This document shows, in pieces, positions 34,376 through 43,030 of a stretch of DNA of 64,000 nt (position 1 is the stretch's first letter; the number at the start of each line of letters is the position of its first letter). The translations under genes were made by a program, and so were the position numbers. Below the pieces are notes generated by a model that worked only from the letters and a program-made list of their open reading frames with translations, ran no database searches and had not been told where the DNA came from. Origin of the DNA: Sphaerisporangium rubeum (GTDB lineage Bacteria; Actinomycetota; Actinomycetes; Streptosporangiales; Streptosporangiaceae); NCBI RefSeq assembly GCF_014207705.1, contig NZ_JACHIU010000001.1, positions 2,534,501 through 2,598,500 of the forward strand, in the 5' to 3' direction.

Positions 34376-36276
34376 CCGCCGACCCCCCCGCCTCCTCACC
34401 TCCGCCTCCCGGGGACCACACGCCACCGTACGGCGGCCCCACGGCCCCTCCCGGCGGTCCCGGGCCGGCCTCCGGTGGCACGCCGCCACCTGACCTCACG
34501 GGGCACGCCGGCCCCGCGTACGGTCCCGGAGCGGGGCCGCAGGGAGCGCCAGGGGGGCCGCCGCAGGGATGGAGCGGTGGTGAGGCCGAGGTACGGCCGT
34601 CGCGGCTGAGCCCGCTGACCTTGCTGATCGATCCGGTGCGCATGGCGCCGTCGCTGCTGCTGCCGCTGGCCGGGGTGCTGTTCGTCGGGGGGTTCGCGCC
34701 GTCGTCGTTCATGTGGGCCCTGGTGGCGGTCGCCGCGTCCATCGGTTTCGCGGCGTTGCGATGGGCCACCACCACCTACCAGGTCGTGGCGGACCGGCTG
34801 GAGATCACCCGCTCGCTGATCAGCCGGTCGGTGCGCAGCATCCCGCTGGACCGCGTCCGCGGGGTCGACGTGTCCACTCCGCCGCTGCACCGCCTCCTCG
34901 GGCTCGCCGTCGTCAAGGTGGACACCGGCGCAGGCGGCGACAAGCAGGAAGGCGAGCTGAACGGCGTCTCGGTCGCCGAGGCCGAGCGCCTGCGCGCGGT
35001 CCTGCTCCGCCGCAGCCGCGCCGTCCGCTCAGGCGCCGGCGCGCACTCGGCCGCACGAGGAGCGTTCACGACCGAGACGCGCACCGCGCGACCCGGTGCC
35101 GGGCCGGGACAGGCGCCGGATCACCCATCGGGTCATGCGCAGGATCACCTCACGGGACCGGTGCCGGGTCACGCACCGGGTCATGCGCAGGACCACCTCA
35201 CGGGTCCTGTGCCGGGACACGTGCAGGATCACCCGCCGGACCACTTGGCCGGCCACGTGCCGGATTACGGGCTGGACCACGTGCCGGATCACGTGTACGC
35301 ACGGGTGCCGAAGTCGTGGGCCCGGTACGGGCCGTTCTCCGCCACCTACCTGCTCACGCCGTTCGTCCTGCTCGGTGGCGCCATCGGGCTGGTCTTCCAG
35401 TGGGGGGAGAACCTCGGGGTCAACGAGCGCGCGGCGTGGAACGTCGCCGAGTGGCTGTGGCACCGGCCCGTCCTGCTCGCGGTGATCGCTGTGGTGCTGG
35501 TGCTGATCAGCCCGCTGGCGGCCTGCGTCATGTACGCGGTGTTCAACTGGGACTTCACCTTGCTGCGCCGTGACGCCTCGCTCGTCGCGGAGCGGGGGCT
35601 GATCAACCGCCGCAGCGTGTCCCTGGAGCACGCCAGGATCAGGGGCTACGAGTTCGCCGAGGGCCTGCTGGAACGCATCGCGAACGTCGGCCGTCTGTGG
35701 GCCGTCGTCACCGGGCTCGGCGACTCCCGTACCCGAGGCCAGCTCCTCCCCACCGGCCCCAAGGACTTCGTGCTCGGTGTGGCCGCCGAAGCCGTGGCGC
35801 CGTTCACGGCCACGCTCGCGCCGCACCCGCCGGCGGCCCGCCGTCGCCGCCTGTTCCGCGCCGTGGCCCTCCCGCTCGTGCTCGCGGCGGTGGCCTTCGC
35901 GTTCGGCCTGACCTGGCTGGGCCTCGCCGGGCTGGTCCTCGCGGTCCTCTGCGTCCCGCTGGGGCTGGACCGGTACCGCTCCCTGGGCCACGCCTACGAC
36001 GGCAGCCGCCTGTCCGTCCGCTCGGGAACCCTCCCGCGCTCCCAGGCCGTGATCGAACGCCGCGCCGTCGTGGGGTGGACCATCCGGCAGACCATGTTCC
36101 AGCGCCAGGCCAAGGTCCTCACCGTGATCGCCGGCGTCGGCGCCGGCAGCGGCGGCTACCCGGCCGTCGACACCGGCGAACACCAGGGGGTCCACTTCGC
36201 CGCCACGGTCACCCCGGACTGGCTGGCCCCCTTCGTCACCACCGCACCCCCCGCGGCGCCGTCGGACAACTCATAG
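34372..36276 (+). CDS. Bacterial PH-domain membrane protein (YdbT-like) with His-rich insert
   Basis: A 634-aa partner of the preceding protein. Residues 1-70 are Pro/Gly-rich; three PH domains, each after a pair of hydrophobic segments, follow: TYQVVADRLEITRSLISRSVRSIPLDRVRGVD near 145, FTLLRRDASLVAERGLINRRSVSLEHARIRG near 400, and a degenerate one near 535. Between the first PH domain and the second pair of helices lies an insert of about 65 residues (nucleotides 35110-35300) made of GHAQDHLTGPVPGH-type repeats with about 17 His. GTG at 34372 overlaps the upstream stop. Confidence 0.87.
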   Translation: MTADPPASSPPPPGDHTPPYGGPTAPPGGPGPASGGTPPPDLTGHAGPAYGPGAGPQGAPGGPPQGWSGGEAEVRPSRLSPLTLLIDPVRMAPSLLLPLAGVLFVGGFAPSSFMWALVAVAASIGFAALRWATTTYQVVADRLEITRSLISRSVRSIPLDRVRGVDVSTPPLHRLLGLAVVKVDTGAGGDKQEGELNGVSVAEAERLRAVLLRRSRAVRSGAGAHSAARGAFTTETRTARPGAGPGQAPDHPSGHAQDHLTGPVPGHAPGHAQDHLTGPVPGHVQDHPPDHLAGHVPDYGLDHVPDHVYARVPKSWARYGPFSATYLLTPFVLLGGAIGLVFQWGENLGVNERAAWNVAEWLWHRPVLLAVIAVVLVLISPLAACVMYAVFNWDFTLLRRDASLVAERGLINRRSVSLEHARIRGYEFAEGLLERIANVGRLWAVVTGLGDSRTRGQLLPTGPKDFVLGVAAEAVAPFTATLAPHPPAARRRRLFRAVALPLVLAAVAFAFGLTWLGLAGLVLAVLCVPLGLDRYRSLGHAYDGSRLSVRSGTLPRSQAVIERRAVVGWTIRQTMFQRQAKVLTVIAGVGAGSGGYPAVDTGEHQGVHFAATVTPDWLAPFVTTAPPAAPSDNS

Positions 36277-36421
36277 CACCACCGTGCCTCGCGGACCGTC
36301 GAGGCTCTGTCACGATCGTGGCCCAGACATCCGGATTGTCCGGCGCGGGGCCGCGACTGCTGGGTTCCGGTGCGTGGGCCGTCGCGACCCGTTCCGTCCG
36401 GGAGTGGTCGCATGAAGTGTG

Positions 36422-39229
36422 CTATTCCTGGCGGCGCGCGCCGAACATGATCTCGTCCCAGGTGGGGACGGACGCGCGGCGGCCACGGGAGCCCTTGCGA
36501 GCGGGACGGGCCGGCTTGGGGGCCTGCGGCGGCACGGTCGGCTCGGCGGCCTTGGGGTCCTTCTCCGGCTTGTCCGGCTTCTCCACCTCGGTGGGTTCGG
36601 TGGACGCGGCGGCCTTGTCGGCCGCCTCACCGCTCAGGCGGGCCGCGGGTACGGCGATGCCGCCGTCCGCGGGCTCGTCGACGGCGGCGGGGGAGGCGCC
36701 ATGAGCGGCGGATGCCGCCGCCGGCGCCGCCGGTGCGGTGGCCGCGGGTGCCGTGGGAACGGCAGGAGCGGCGTGAGTGGGTGCCCTCCGGACCGAGGGC
36801 GGCAGAGGCTGGCGGGAACCCGGCGCGCCGTGCCGCTGGCGTGAGCGTCCGCTCGGCGGGGTGGGGACGGCCGGCGGCTCAGGCTTGGCGGCCTCGGCAC
36901 GCGCCTTCGGCGCCACGGCCGGCGTGGCCGGTGCGGTCGATGTGGCGGATGTGGCAGGTCCGGCCTTTGCGGCGGGTGTGGTCGCGGGACTCGGGGCAGA
37001 TGAGGCTGCCGCCGGTGCCGGTGCCGGTGCCGGGGTCGCCGCGGCGGCAGGGGTCTGCGTGCCTGCCGGTGCGGCTGTGGCGGGGGCGGGTGTCTGCGTG
37101 CCTGCGGGTGCGGCCGTGGCGGCAGGGGTCTGCGTGCCTGTGGGTACGGCGGGGGCCTGCGTGCCTGCGGGTGCGGCCGTGGCGGCGGGCTCGGTCACCT
37201 GGGACGTGCTGCCGGGTTCCGCGGGACGAGGGGTCGTGCCGGGGGTGGCCGGTGTCGCGGAGGCGGCGGGCCTTACCGGGTGCTCCGCGGCCGGGGACGT
37301 GGCACGGCCGGAGGAGGCGGGTGCGGGGCCGGCTTGCGCGGCGGCCGGCACGGCGGCCGGTTGTACGTGGGTGGTCGCGGCGGGTTGTGCGGTCGTCTCC
37401 GGCTTTGGAGCGGTGGCCGGCCGGGACGGCGCGGCCGGCTCGGCTTCGTCAGCCGTCTCGGCCGGGACGTGTGCCGTCTCGGCCGGGACGTGTGCCGTCT
37501 CGGCCGGGACGTGTGCCGGCCGCTTGCCGGGGGCCGGTGCCGCGCTCGCAGGAGGCGTGGTCCTGGGGGAGCGCTCAGGCTCGTGTGCCGGTTCGGACGG
37601 CGTGGCGGGGGAGGTCCCGGTCGCGTGCGCCGGCTGTGGTGCGGTCGCGGCAGAGGGTGTGGTGGCCTGTGCCTGCGCGGTCACCGGCTCCGGCTCCTCC
37701 GGAGCCGGTGCGGTGGCGGCGGAAGGCGCGGATCCGGGTGCGGCGGGTGCCGGTTCGGGACGGGAGGCCGCGGTGCTCGCGGACGCGGCGGCCGGTTCCG
37801 GACGGTGCCGGGAGTGGTCGTCCGCCGGGTCGGAAGGGATGGCGCGGCCGGCCGGCGAGGAGGCCTGCTGCCGGGGCCGGGAGGCCTCCTGCGGGGAGGC
37901 GGACTCCGCCGAGGGGGACTCGTCGTCACGGGCCGTCGTGCGGCGGCCGGGGGTCTCCTCCTCGTGCGGGGCCTCCGGCGGGGAGGACGGGGTGAAGGTG
38001 ATCGGAGGCGCGGCTGGGCCGGCCCAGTGACTCGGGGGAGAGGTGTGGCGTGTGGGACGCTGCGCCGGGTCGGCGTACGCGGTCGCCGGGGTGTGGTCCT
38101 GGTGCGCGGCGGGGAGGAAAGTGGGGCCGTTCGTGGACCGGCGTGCGGGCTCGTCGTCCACCTGGCGCGGCGCGGCCTCGGTCTCTTCTGATCGAGACGT
38201 GACGTCGGCGCGTCCGGTCCGTGAGCCGGAGTCGGAGTACCCGGAGCGTTGACCCGAGTCGGAGTACCCGGAGCGTGAGCCGGAGTCCGCGTACCCCGAG
38301 CGTGAGGAGTCGGCGTGTCCGGTCCGTGAGCCGGAGTCGGAGTGTCCGGTCCGTGAGCCCGAGTCGGACTGTCCGGAGCGTGAGCCGGAGTCGGCGTACC
38401 CGGAGCGTTGGCCGGAGTCGGCGTGCTCGGAATGGGTGCCGGAGTCGGCGTACCTCGGTCGTGTGCCGGAGTCGGCGTACCCGGAGCGTGAGGATTCGGC
38501 GTAGCCGGAACGGGTGCCGGGGTCCGCTTGGCCGGAGCGGGAGCCGGGGTCGGTGTAGCGGGTGCCGGGGTCCGGGTGGGTGGGGACGGGGATGAGTTTG
38601 GCGGCGAGGCGGGGGGCGAAGGGGGTGATGGTGGCCTGTTCGGACGGCTCGACGTACTCGATGGCGGACAGGCGCATGGCCTCGTCGTCGTGGGGGGTGA
38701 CGTGGCGGCGGCGCATGTCGTAGAGCCACTCGGCGTTGCGCGTGTGACCGTTCCACACGAAGCCGAGCTTGATGCGCCACAGGCCGTCGTCGCGCTTGCA
38801 GGAGTCCCAGTCGATCTCGTCGGCGGGTACGCCGCGGCGGCTCAGCCGCTCGGTGACGAGCTCGCCGAGCGTGGGACCCGGTGTGGTCTCACCCGGCACC
38901 CGGACGGCCACGCGCTGTGCCTGCTGAGCGGTGTACTCACGTTCCTGCAGCACAGGTCCCTCGAACCAGCGGACACGCTCCACCGGGATTCCCGCGGTGG
39001 CGGCGATCTCCTCCGCGGTCTCCCCCGCGCGGATGCGGGCCTGGATCTCCTTGGGGCGCAACGGACTCTCCACTTCGATCTCGTACTGGCCGAGACGGGA
39101 GAAGTTGCCGCGGACCGCCGCACGGAGCCGTTCGTCGACCGGAAGCGTGAACCGCGTCCCCCGACCGGCCGTGGCCAGTACGAGGTATGTTCCGTCCTCG
39201 CTTACCGCGACGAGTCGGAGCTCCTGCAT
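36422..39229 (-). CDS. sepH: Cell-division regulator SepH (DUF3071)
   Basis: A 935-aa protein; SepH is a conserved actinobacterial division protein that binds FtsZ and promotes its assembly. The N-terminal DUF3071 domain (1-180) begins MQELRLVAVSEDGTYLVL and contains a helix-turn-helix-like segment (TAEEIAATAGIPVERVRWFEGPV, in pieces). The conserved C-terminal tail VPTWDEIMFGARR is intact. Between them lie more than 650 residues of low complexity: Ser/Gly/Tyr/Asp repeats (near 270-370), then Pro/Ala/Thr-rich sequence. SepH is usually 300-400 aa, so the linker is greatly expanded. ATG at 39229 has AAGGGA 5 bases upstream. Confidence 0.92.
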   Translation of the reverse strand: MQELRLVAVSEDGTYLVLATAGRGTRFTLPVDERLRAAVRGNFSRLGQYEIEVESPLRPKEIQARIRAGETAEEIAATAGIPVERVRWFEGPVLQEREYTAQQAQRVAVRVPGETTPGPTLGELVTERLSRRGVPADEIDWDSCKRDDGLWRIKLGFVWNGHTRNAEWLYDMRRRHVTPHDDEAMRLSAIEYVEPSEQATITPFAPRLAAKLIPVPTHPDPGTRYTDPGSRSGQADPGTRSGYAESSRSGYADSGTRPRYADSGTHSEHADSGQRSGYADSGSRSGQSDSGSRTGHSDSGSRTGHADSSRSGYADSGSRSGYSDSGQRSGYSDSGSRTGRADVTSRSEETEAAPRQVDDEPARRSTNGPTFLPAAHQDHTPATAYADPAQRPTRHTSPPSHWAGPAAPPITFTPSSPPEAPHEEETPGRRTTARDDESPSAESASPQEASRPRQQASSPAGRAIPSDPADDHSRHRPEPAAASASTAASRPEPAPAAPGSAPSAATAPAPEEPEPVTAQAQATTPSAATAPQPAHATGTSPATPSEPAHEPERSPRTTPPASAAPAPGKRPAHVPAETAHVPAETAHVPAETADEAEPAAPSRPATAPKPETTAQPAATTHVQPAAVPAAAQAGPAPASSGRATSPAAEHPVRPAASATPATPGTTPRPAEPGSTSQVTEPAATAAPAGTQAPAVPTGTQTPAATAAPAGTQTPAPATAAPAGTQTPAAAATPAPAPAPAAASSAPSPATTPAAKAGPATSATSTAPATPAVAPKARAEAAKPEPPAVPTPPSGRSRQRHGAPGSRQPLPPSVRRAPTHAAPAVPTAPAATAPAAPAAASAAHGASPAAVDEPADGGIAVPAARLSGEAADKAAASTEPTEVEKPDKPEKDPKAAEPTVPPQAPKPARPARKGSRGRRASVPTWDEIMFGARRQE

Positions 39230-39553
39230 GCGGGTCCCTTCATCGTCATGCTCTTTCTTCCCCCGGACCCATGAGTCTCTCGCGGGAGGCGGTTGCCTTC
39301 CAGCACCGTACCCGGCATGTCCGAACATCGCCTTCCGCAGGGGGCACGGAAGCCAGGAGAGTCGGGCATTTCATCTCATTCACCCTATCCAGCGGCCGCT
39401 CGTTGCGCAGCAAACAGGCAGGGTGCGTCTAGCTCGGATTCTCGCCGCTCCCACCCCTTCCCGTCCCGGCTTCCGTCAAGACCGCCGCGACAGGTTCGTC
39501 TTGCCGTCTCCGGGATAGAGGAGATGCCGGCGTCGGCACCAGGGAGAGGGCAG
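39230..39553. other. Divergent region between sepH and membrane protein gene
   Basis: 324 bases with no supportable gene; it must contain the sepH promoter (leftward) and the promoter of the gene at 39554. No motif could be assigned. Confidence 0.45.
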
Positions 39554-40345
39554 ATGGGCGGCGAGGACCGGCTGGAGATCAGGGCCACGCAGGTGGTGGG
39601 GGGTGCGCTCGCGGCGGGGACGGCGGCGGTGGCGGCGTCGTTCCTGGGGGTGACGGGGACGGTCATCGGCGCGGCGCTGGCGAGCGTGGGGACGACCGTA
39701 GGCAACGCCGTCTACACGCACTACATCGAGCGCGGCCACCGGCGGCTGAGGGAGCACGGCCTGATCGCGGGGGCCGGCGACGACGAGCCGGTGACCACGC
39801 GGGACGAGGAGGGCCTGGCCCGCGCGGCGCACGCGACGTTACGTGAGCACGCACCCGCGGACCGGCCGCGCACGCTGGACGAAGCCGTGCCGCTCGACTC
39901 GCACACCGCCGAGGTGCCGCGGCTGACGCGCACGCCGTCGCGGCGCAGGACGTGGACCGCGATGGCCGTGGCCACGGTGGCGATCTTCTCCCTGAGCATG
40001 GGGGGGATACTCGCGTTCGAGCTGCTCAGCGGCAAGCCTCTCTCCGCCACGGTGCACGGCAGGGACGGCACGGGAACCACGTTCGGCGGCACGGTGAGCG
40101 ATCCCGCCTCACCCGTCCCGTCCCCCGGGACGACGACCGGGGAGAGCACCGAGGGGAGCACCAAGGAGAACGGATCGTCCACCGAGCCGTCGGACGCGGC
40201 CACCGGACCCGCCGACCGGCAGGAGACCGAGCCCGCGCCGGCCGACACCGCTGTCCCCGCCGCGCCGGACTCCTCCGACGGCACCGGCGCCGGCACCGAG
40301 CCGCCGCGGGACGAACCGGGTGTGGTGCGGCCGAGCGGGCAGTGA
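39554..40345 (+). CDS. Hypothetical membrane protein with glycine-zipper-like N-terminus
   Basis: A 263-aa protein, not recognised. Residues about 12-55 are a hydrophobic Gly/Ala/Val stretch (VVGGALAAGTAAVAASFLG, then TVIGAALASVGTTVGNAVY) like a glycine-zipper hairpin; a charged cytoplasmic region follows; a second membrane helix lies near 140-160 (ATVAIFSLSMGGILAFELL), then a Ser/Thr/Pro/Glu-rich tail of about 95 residues, probably outside the cell. ATG at 39554 has GGGAGAGGG 3-11 bases upstream. Convergent with the oxidase gene, leaving only 7 bases. Confidence 0.75.
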   Translation: MGGEDRLEIRATQVVGGALAAGTAAVAASFLGVTGTVIGAALASVGTTVGNAVYTHYIERGHRRLREHGLIAGAGDDEPVTTRDEEGLARAAHATLREHAPADRPRTLDEAVPLDSHTAEVPRLTRTPSRRRTWTAMAVATVAIFSLSMGGILAFELLSGKPLSATVHGRDGTGTTFGGTVSDPASPVPSPGTTTGESTEGSTKENGSSTEPSDAATGPADRQETEPAPADTAVPAAPDSSDGTGAGTEPPRDEPGVVRPSGQ

Positions 40346-40352
40346 GGCCTCC

Positions 40353-41633
40353 TCAGCCGAGGACCGTGTCCAGGTAGGGATTGGTGAAGAGCCGTCCCGG
40401 ATCGAGCTCGTCGCGAAGGCGGACGAAGTCCGCGAAACGCGGATAGACGGTGGCCAGGTAGCCGGCGTCACGCGTGTGCAGCTTGCCCCAGTGGGGACGG
40501 CCGCCGAGGCGGGTCATGATCTTCTCCACCTCGGCGAAGTACTCGGGGTTCGGGGTGGGCCGGTAGACGTGACAGGCGATGTACGCGCTCTCGCGGCCGT
40601 ACGCGGTGGACAGCCAGGCGTCGCTCGGCGGCGAGACGCGCACCTCGACGGGGAAGGTGATGCGCCAGTCCCGCAGTTCCACCAGGTCACGGGTCTCGCG
40701 CAGCGCCTGGGCCAGGTGCTCGCGCGGGACGGCGTACTCCATCTCAAGGAACCGCACGTCGCGCACGCTGGTGAACACCTTGTAGGACGCGTCCACGCAG
40801 GTGGACGTGCTGAGCGCGCGTGCGGACAGGCCGTTGATCGCGGGGATGGCCGCGGGGAGGCGGTGGCCGGCGGCGCACAGCGCGCCGAACACGGTGTTCT
40901 CCAGGAAGCGGTCGTCCAGCCAGTGCCGGAACGCGCCGGGGGGCCGCGCCGGGCCGGGGGAGCGGTTGTTGCGCTTGGTCAGGCAGGTGTCGGTGTGCGG
41001 CAGCCAGAAGAAGTCCAGGTGCTCGTTGGCCGAGGTCAGCTCGTCGAGGGAGAACAGGATCTCGCTGAGCGGCATGGGCCGCCGTTCGCTGCGCAACAGG
41101 AACGCGGGTTCCACCCGGAACGTCAGCGCGGTGACGATCCCGAGCGCGCCGAGCCCGACGCGCGCGGCGTCGAACAGGTCGCCTTCTGTGACGGTGACGA
41201 GGGACCCGTCGGCGAGCACCATCTCCAGCGCGGCCACCTGGTCGGCGAGCCCTCCCGCGTCGCGTCCCGTGCCGTGGGTGCCGGTCTGGACGGCACCCGC
41301 GACGGTCTGCTCGGTGATGTCCCCCATGTTGGCGAGCGCCAGCCCGCGCCGGGCCAGTTCCTCGTTCAGCGCGCGCAGCCGCGTGCCGGCCGCGACCCGC
41401 ACCAGCCCGTCCCCGGCCTCCTCGACGCCGGTCAGCGCCTCGGGCCGCAGCATGAGGCCGTCGGTGAGCGCGACCCCGGTGAACGAGTGGCCGGTGCCGG
41501 TCATCCGCACACGCAGCCCGCGGGCCGCGGCGTCCCGCACGGCGGCGGCGACGTCATCGGTGGAGGCCGGCGTGCGGACCTCGGCAGGTGTCGCGTACTG
41601 GTTGCGTGACCAGTTGCGGAAGACCGCTTTCAT
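40353..41633 (-). CDS. FAD-linked sugar-1,4-lactone oxidase (gulono/arabinono-lactone oxidase family)
   Basis: A 426-aa flavoprotein of the VAO family. The N-terminal FAD-binding domain has WSRNQYATPAEVRTPAST and MTGTGHSFTGVALTDG (the His is the usual covalent FAD site), GDITEQTVAGAVQTGTHGTG, and the C-terminal aldonolactone oxidase domain carries the HWGK motif (GGRPHWGKLHTRD) and ends DELDPGRLFTNPYL. The closest known activities are L-gulono-1,4-lactone, D-arabinono-1,4-lactone or alditol oxidation with O2; the substrate cannot be decided here. Single gene. Confidence 0.9.
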   Translation of the reverse strand: MKAVFRNWSRNQYATPAEVRTPASTDDVAAAVRDAAARGLRVRMTGTGHSFTGVALTDGLMLRPEALTGVEEAGDGLVRVAAGTRLRALNEELARRGLALANMGDITEQTVAGAVQTGTHGTGRDAGGLADQVAALEMVLADGSLVTVTEGDLFDAARVGLGALGIVTALTFRVEPAFLLRSERRPMPLSEILFSLDELTSANEHLDFFWLPHTDTCLTKRNNRSPGPARPPGAFRHWLDDRFLENTVFGALCAAGHRLPAAIPAINGLSARALSTSTCVDASYKVFTSVRDVRFLEMEYAVPREHLAQALRETRDLVELRDWRITFPVEVRVSPPSDAWLSTAYGRESAYIACHVYRPTPNPEYFAEVEKIMTRLGGRPHWGKLHTRDAGYLATVYPRFADFVRLRDELDPGRLFTNPYLDTVLG

Positions 41634-41708
41634 GCACGAGCACGATAACCAGGTCGGCGGCGGATGACCAGCGGACCCGAGGCGTACTCACGTTCACTGG
41701 TCCCGGGG

Positions 41709-42908
41709 TCAGGCGGACGCGTGACCGGCCTCCGGGGTACGCAGCCACGTGTTGCCGCCGACGCCGATCAGGACGGCCGCGAGCGCGCAGGTGAGCGAGA
41801 ACGCGTACGCGTTGGACGAGCCGAACGTGTCGGTGAGCCGGCCGCCGGCCCAGGCGCCGATCGCGACCCCGAAACCGACGGACGTGGAGATCCACGCCAT
41901 CCCCTCGGTCAGCAGGTGCGTCGGGACCAGCCGCTCGACCAGCGCGTAACCGGTGATGATGGTCGGCGAGATGGCGAGGCCCGCGAAGAACAACGCGACG
42001 GCCATCACCCGGGTGTCCCCGATGAGCAGGATCGGGCTCAGCCCGGCGGCGAACACGCCGAGGCCGCGGGTGAAGCGGCGGCGCAGCGAGATGCGCCAGC
42101 GGCGCGCGCCGAACCACAGGCCCGACACCAGGCTGCCGCCGGAGAACGCGCCGAGCAGCAGCCCGGCCGCCGCCTTGGCGCCGTGCTCCTCGGCGAACGC
42201 CACCGTGATCAGGTCCACCGAGCCGAACACCGCACCCATCGCGAGGAACACGCACGACAGCAGCGCGATCCCCGGGATCGTGATCGGGGTGCCGGACGCG
42301 GTCCCGGTCGCGCGGACCGGCGGCTCGGTGCCGCGTTGCAGCGCGAACGCGACCGTGCCGGTGACGCTGAGCGCGATGGAGAGGGCCAGTCCCGCGTACG
42401 GGCTGACCAGCGTGGCGAGCGCGGTCACCACGGTCGGGCCGCTCACGAAGATCACCTCGTCGGCCACCGACTCGAACGAGAACGCGGTGTGCAGCCGGGA
42501 CGACCCGCCGAGCAGGTTGGTCCAGCGGGCCCGCACCATCGAGCCGAGCGAGATGGCCGAGCCACCCGCCACCACGCCGGTCGCGAACAGCGTCCACTGC
42601 GGCGCCTGATGGTGCGCGCACAGGATCAGGCCGCTCAGCGCGGCGCCGTGCAGCAGCGCGAACGGTATGAGTATCCTGGCCTGGCCGTACTTGTCCACCA
42701 GCCGCCCCGTCAGCGGAGCGCCGACCGCGAACGCGACCGAGACGGCCGCCGACACCGCGCCGGCGGTGGCGTACGAGCCGGTCAGCGCCGAGACGAGGAG
42801 CACGACGCCGATGCCGAGCATCGACATCGGCATGCGGCCGACGAACCCCGCGACGACGAATCCCCTGACACCGGGCATGCCGAAAAGCTCCCGGTACGGC
42901 CCTACCAC
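41709..42908 (-). CDS. Major facilitator superfamily transporter
   Basis: A 399-aa membrane protein with about twelve hydrophobic segments in two halves. The loop between segments 2 and 3 reads GAPLTGRLVDKYGQARILIP, close to the MFS motif GxLaDrxGrkxxl. It starts MVGPYRELFGMPGVRGFVVAGFVGRMPMSM-type sequence (shortened here), like actinobacterial putative drug/efflux MFS proteins. Charged residues Glu and Asp within segments suggest proton coupling. Substrate unknown. GTG start at 42908. Confidence 0.9.
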   Translation of the reverse strand: MVGPYRELFGMPGVRGFVVAGFVGRMPMSMLGIGVVLLVSALTGSYATAGAVSAAVSVAFAVGAPLTGRLVDKYGQARILIPFALLHGAALSGLILCAHHQAPQWTLFATGVVAGGSAISLGSMVRARWTNLLGGSSRLHTAFSFESVADEVIFVSGPTVVTALATLVSPYAGLALSIALSVTGTVAFALQRGTEPPVRATGTASGTPITIPGIALLSCVFLAMGAVFGSVDLITVAFAEEHGAKAAAGLLLGAFSGGSLVSGLWFGARRWRISLRRRFTRGLGVFAAGLSPILLIGDTRVMAVALFFAGLAISPTIITGYALVERLVPTHLLTEGMAWISTSVGFGVAIGAWAGGRLTDTFGSSNAYAFSLTCALAAVLIGVGGNTWLRTPEAGHASA

Positions 42909-43030
42909 GTTCCCGCCCCTCTCACTCGCCCCCGCGGAGCGTCTGGTCCCGGACGACCCTGACGCATCGTGCGCGGCCCCGGCAAGCGATTTTCCGGCAA
43001 CCTACATGATTCGCGACATCCGGTATTAAC

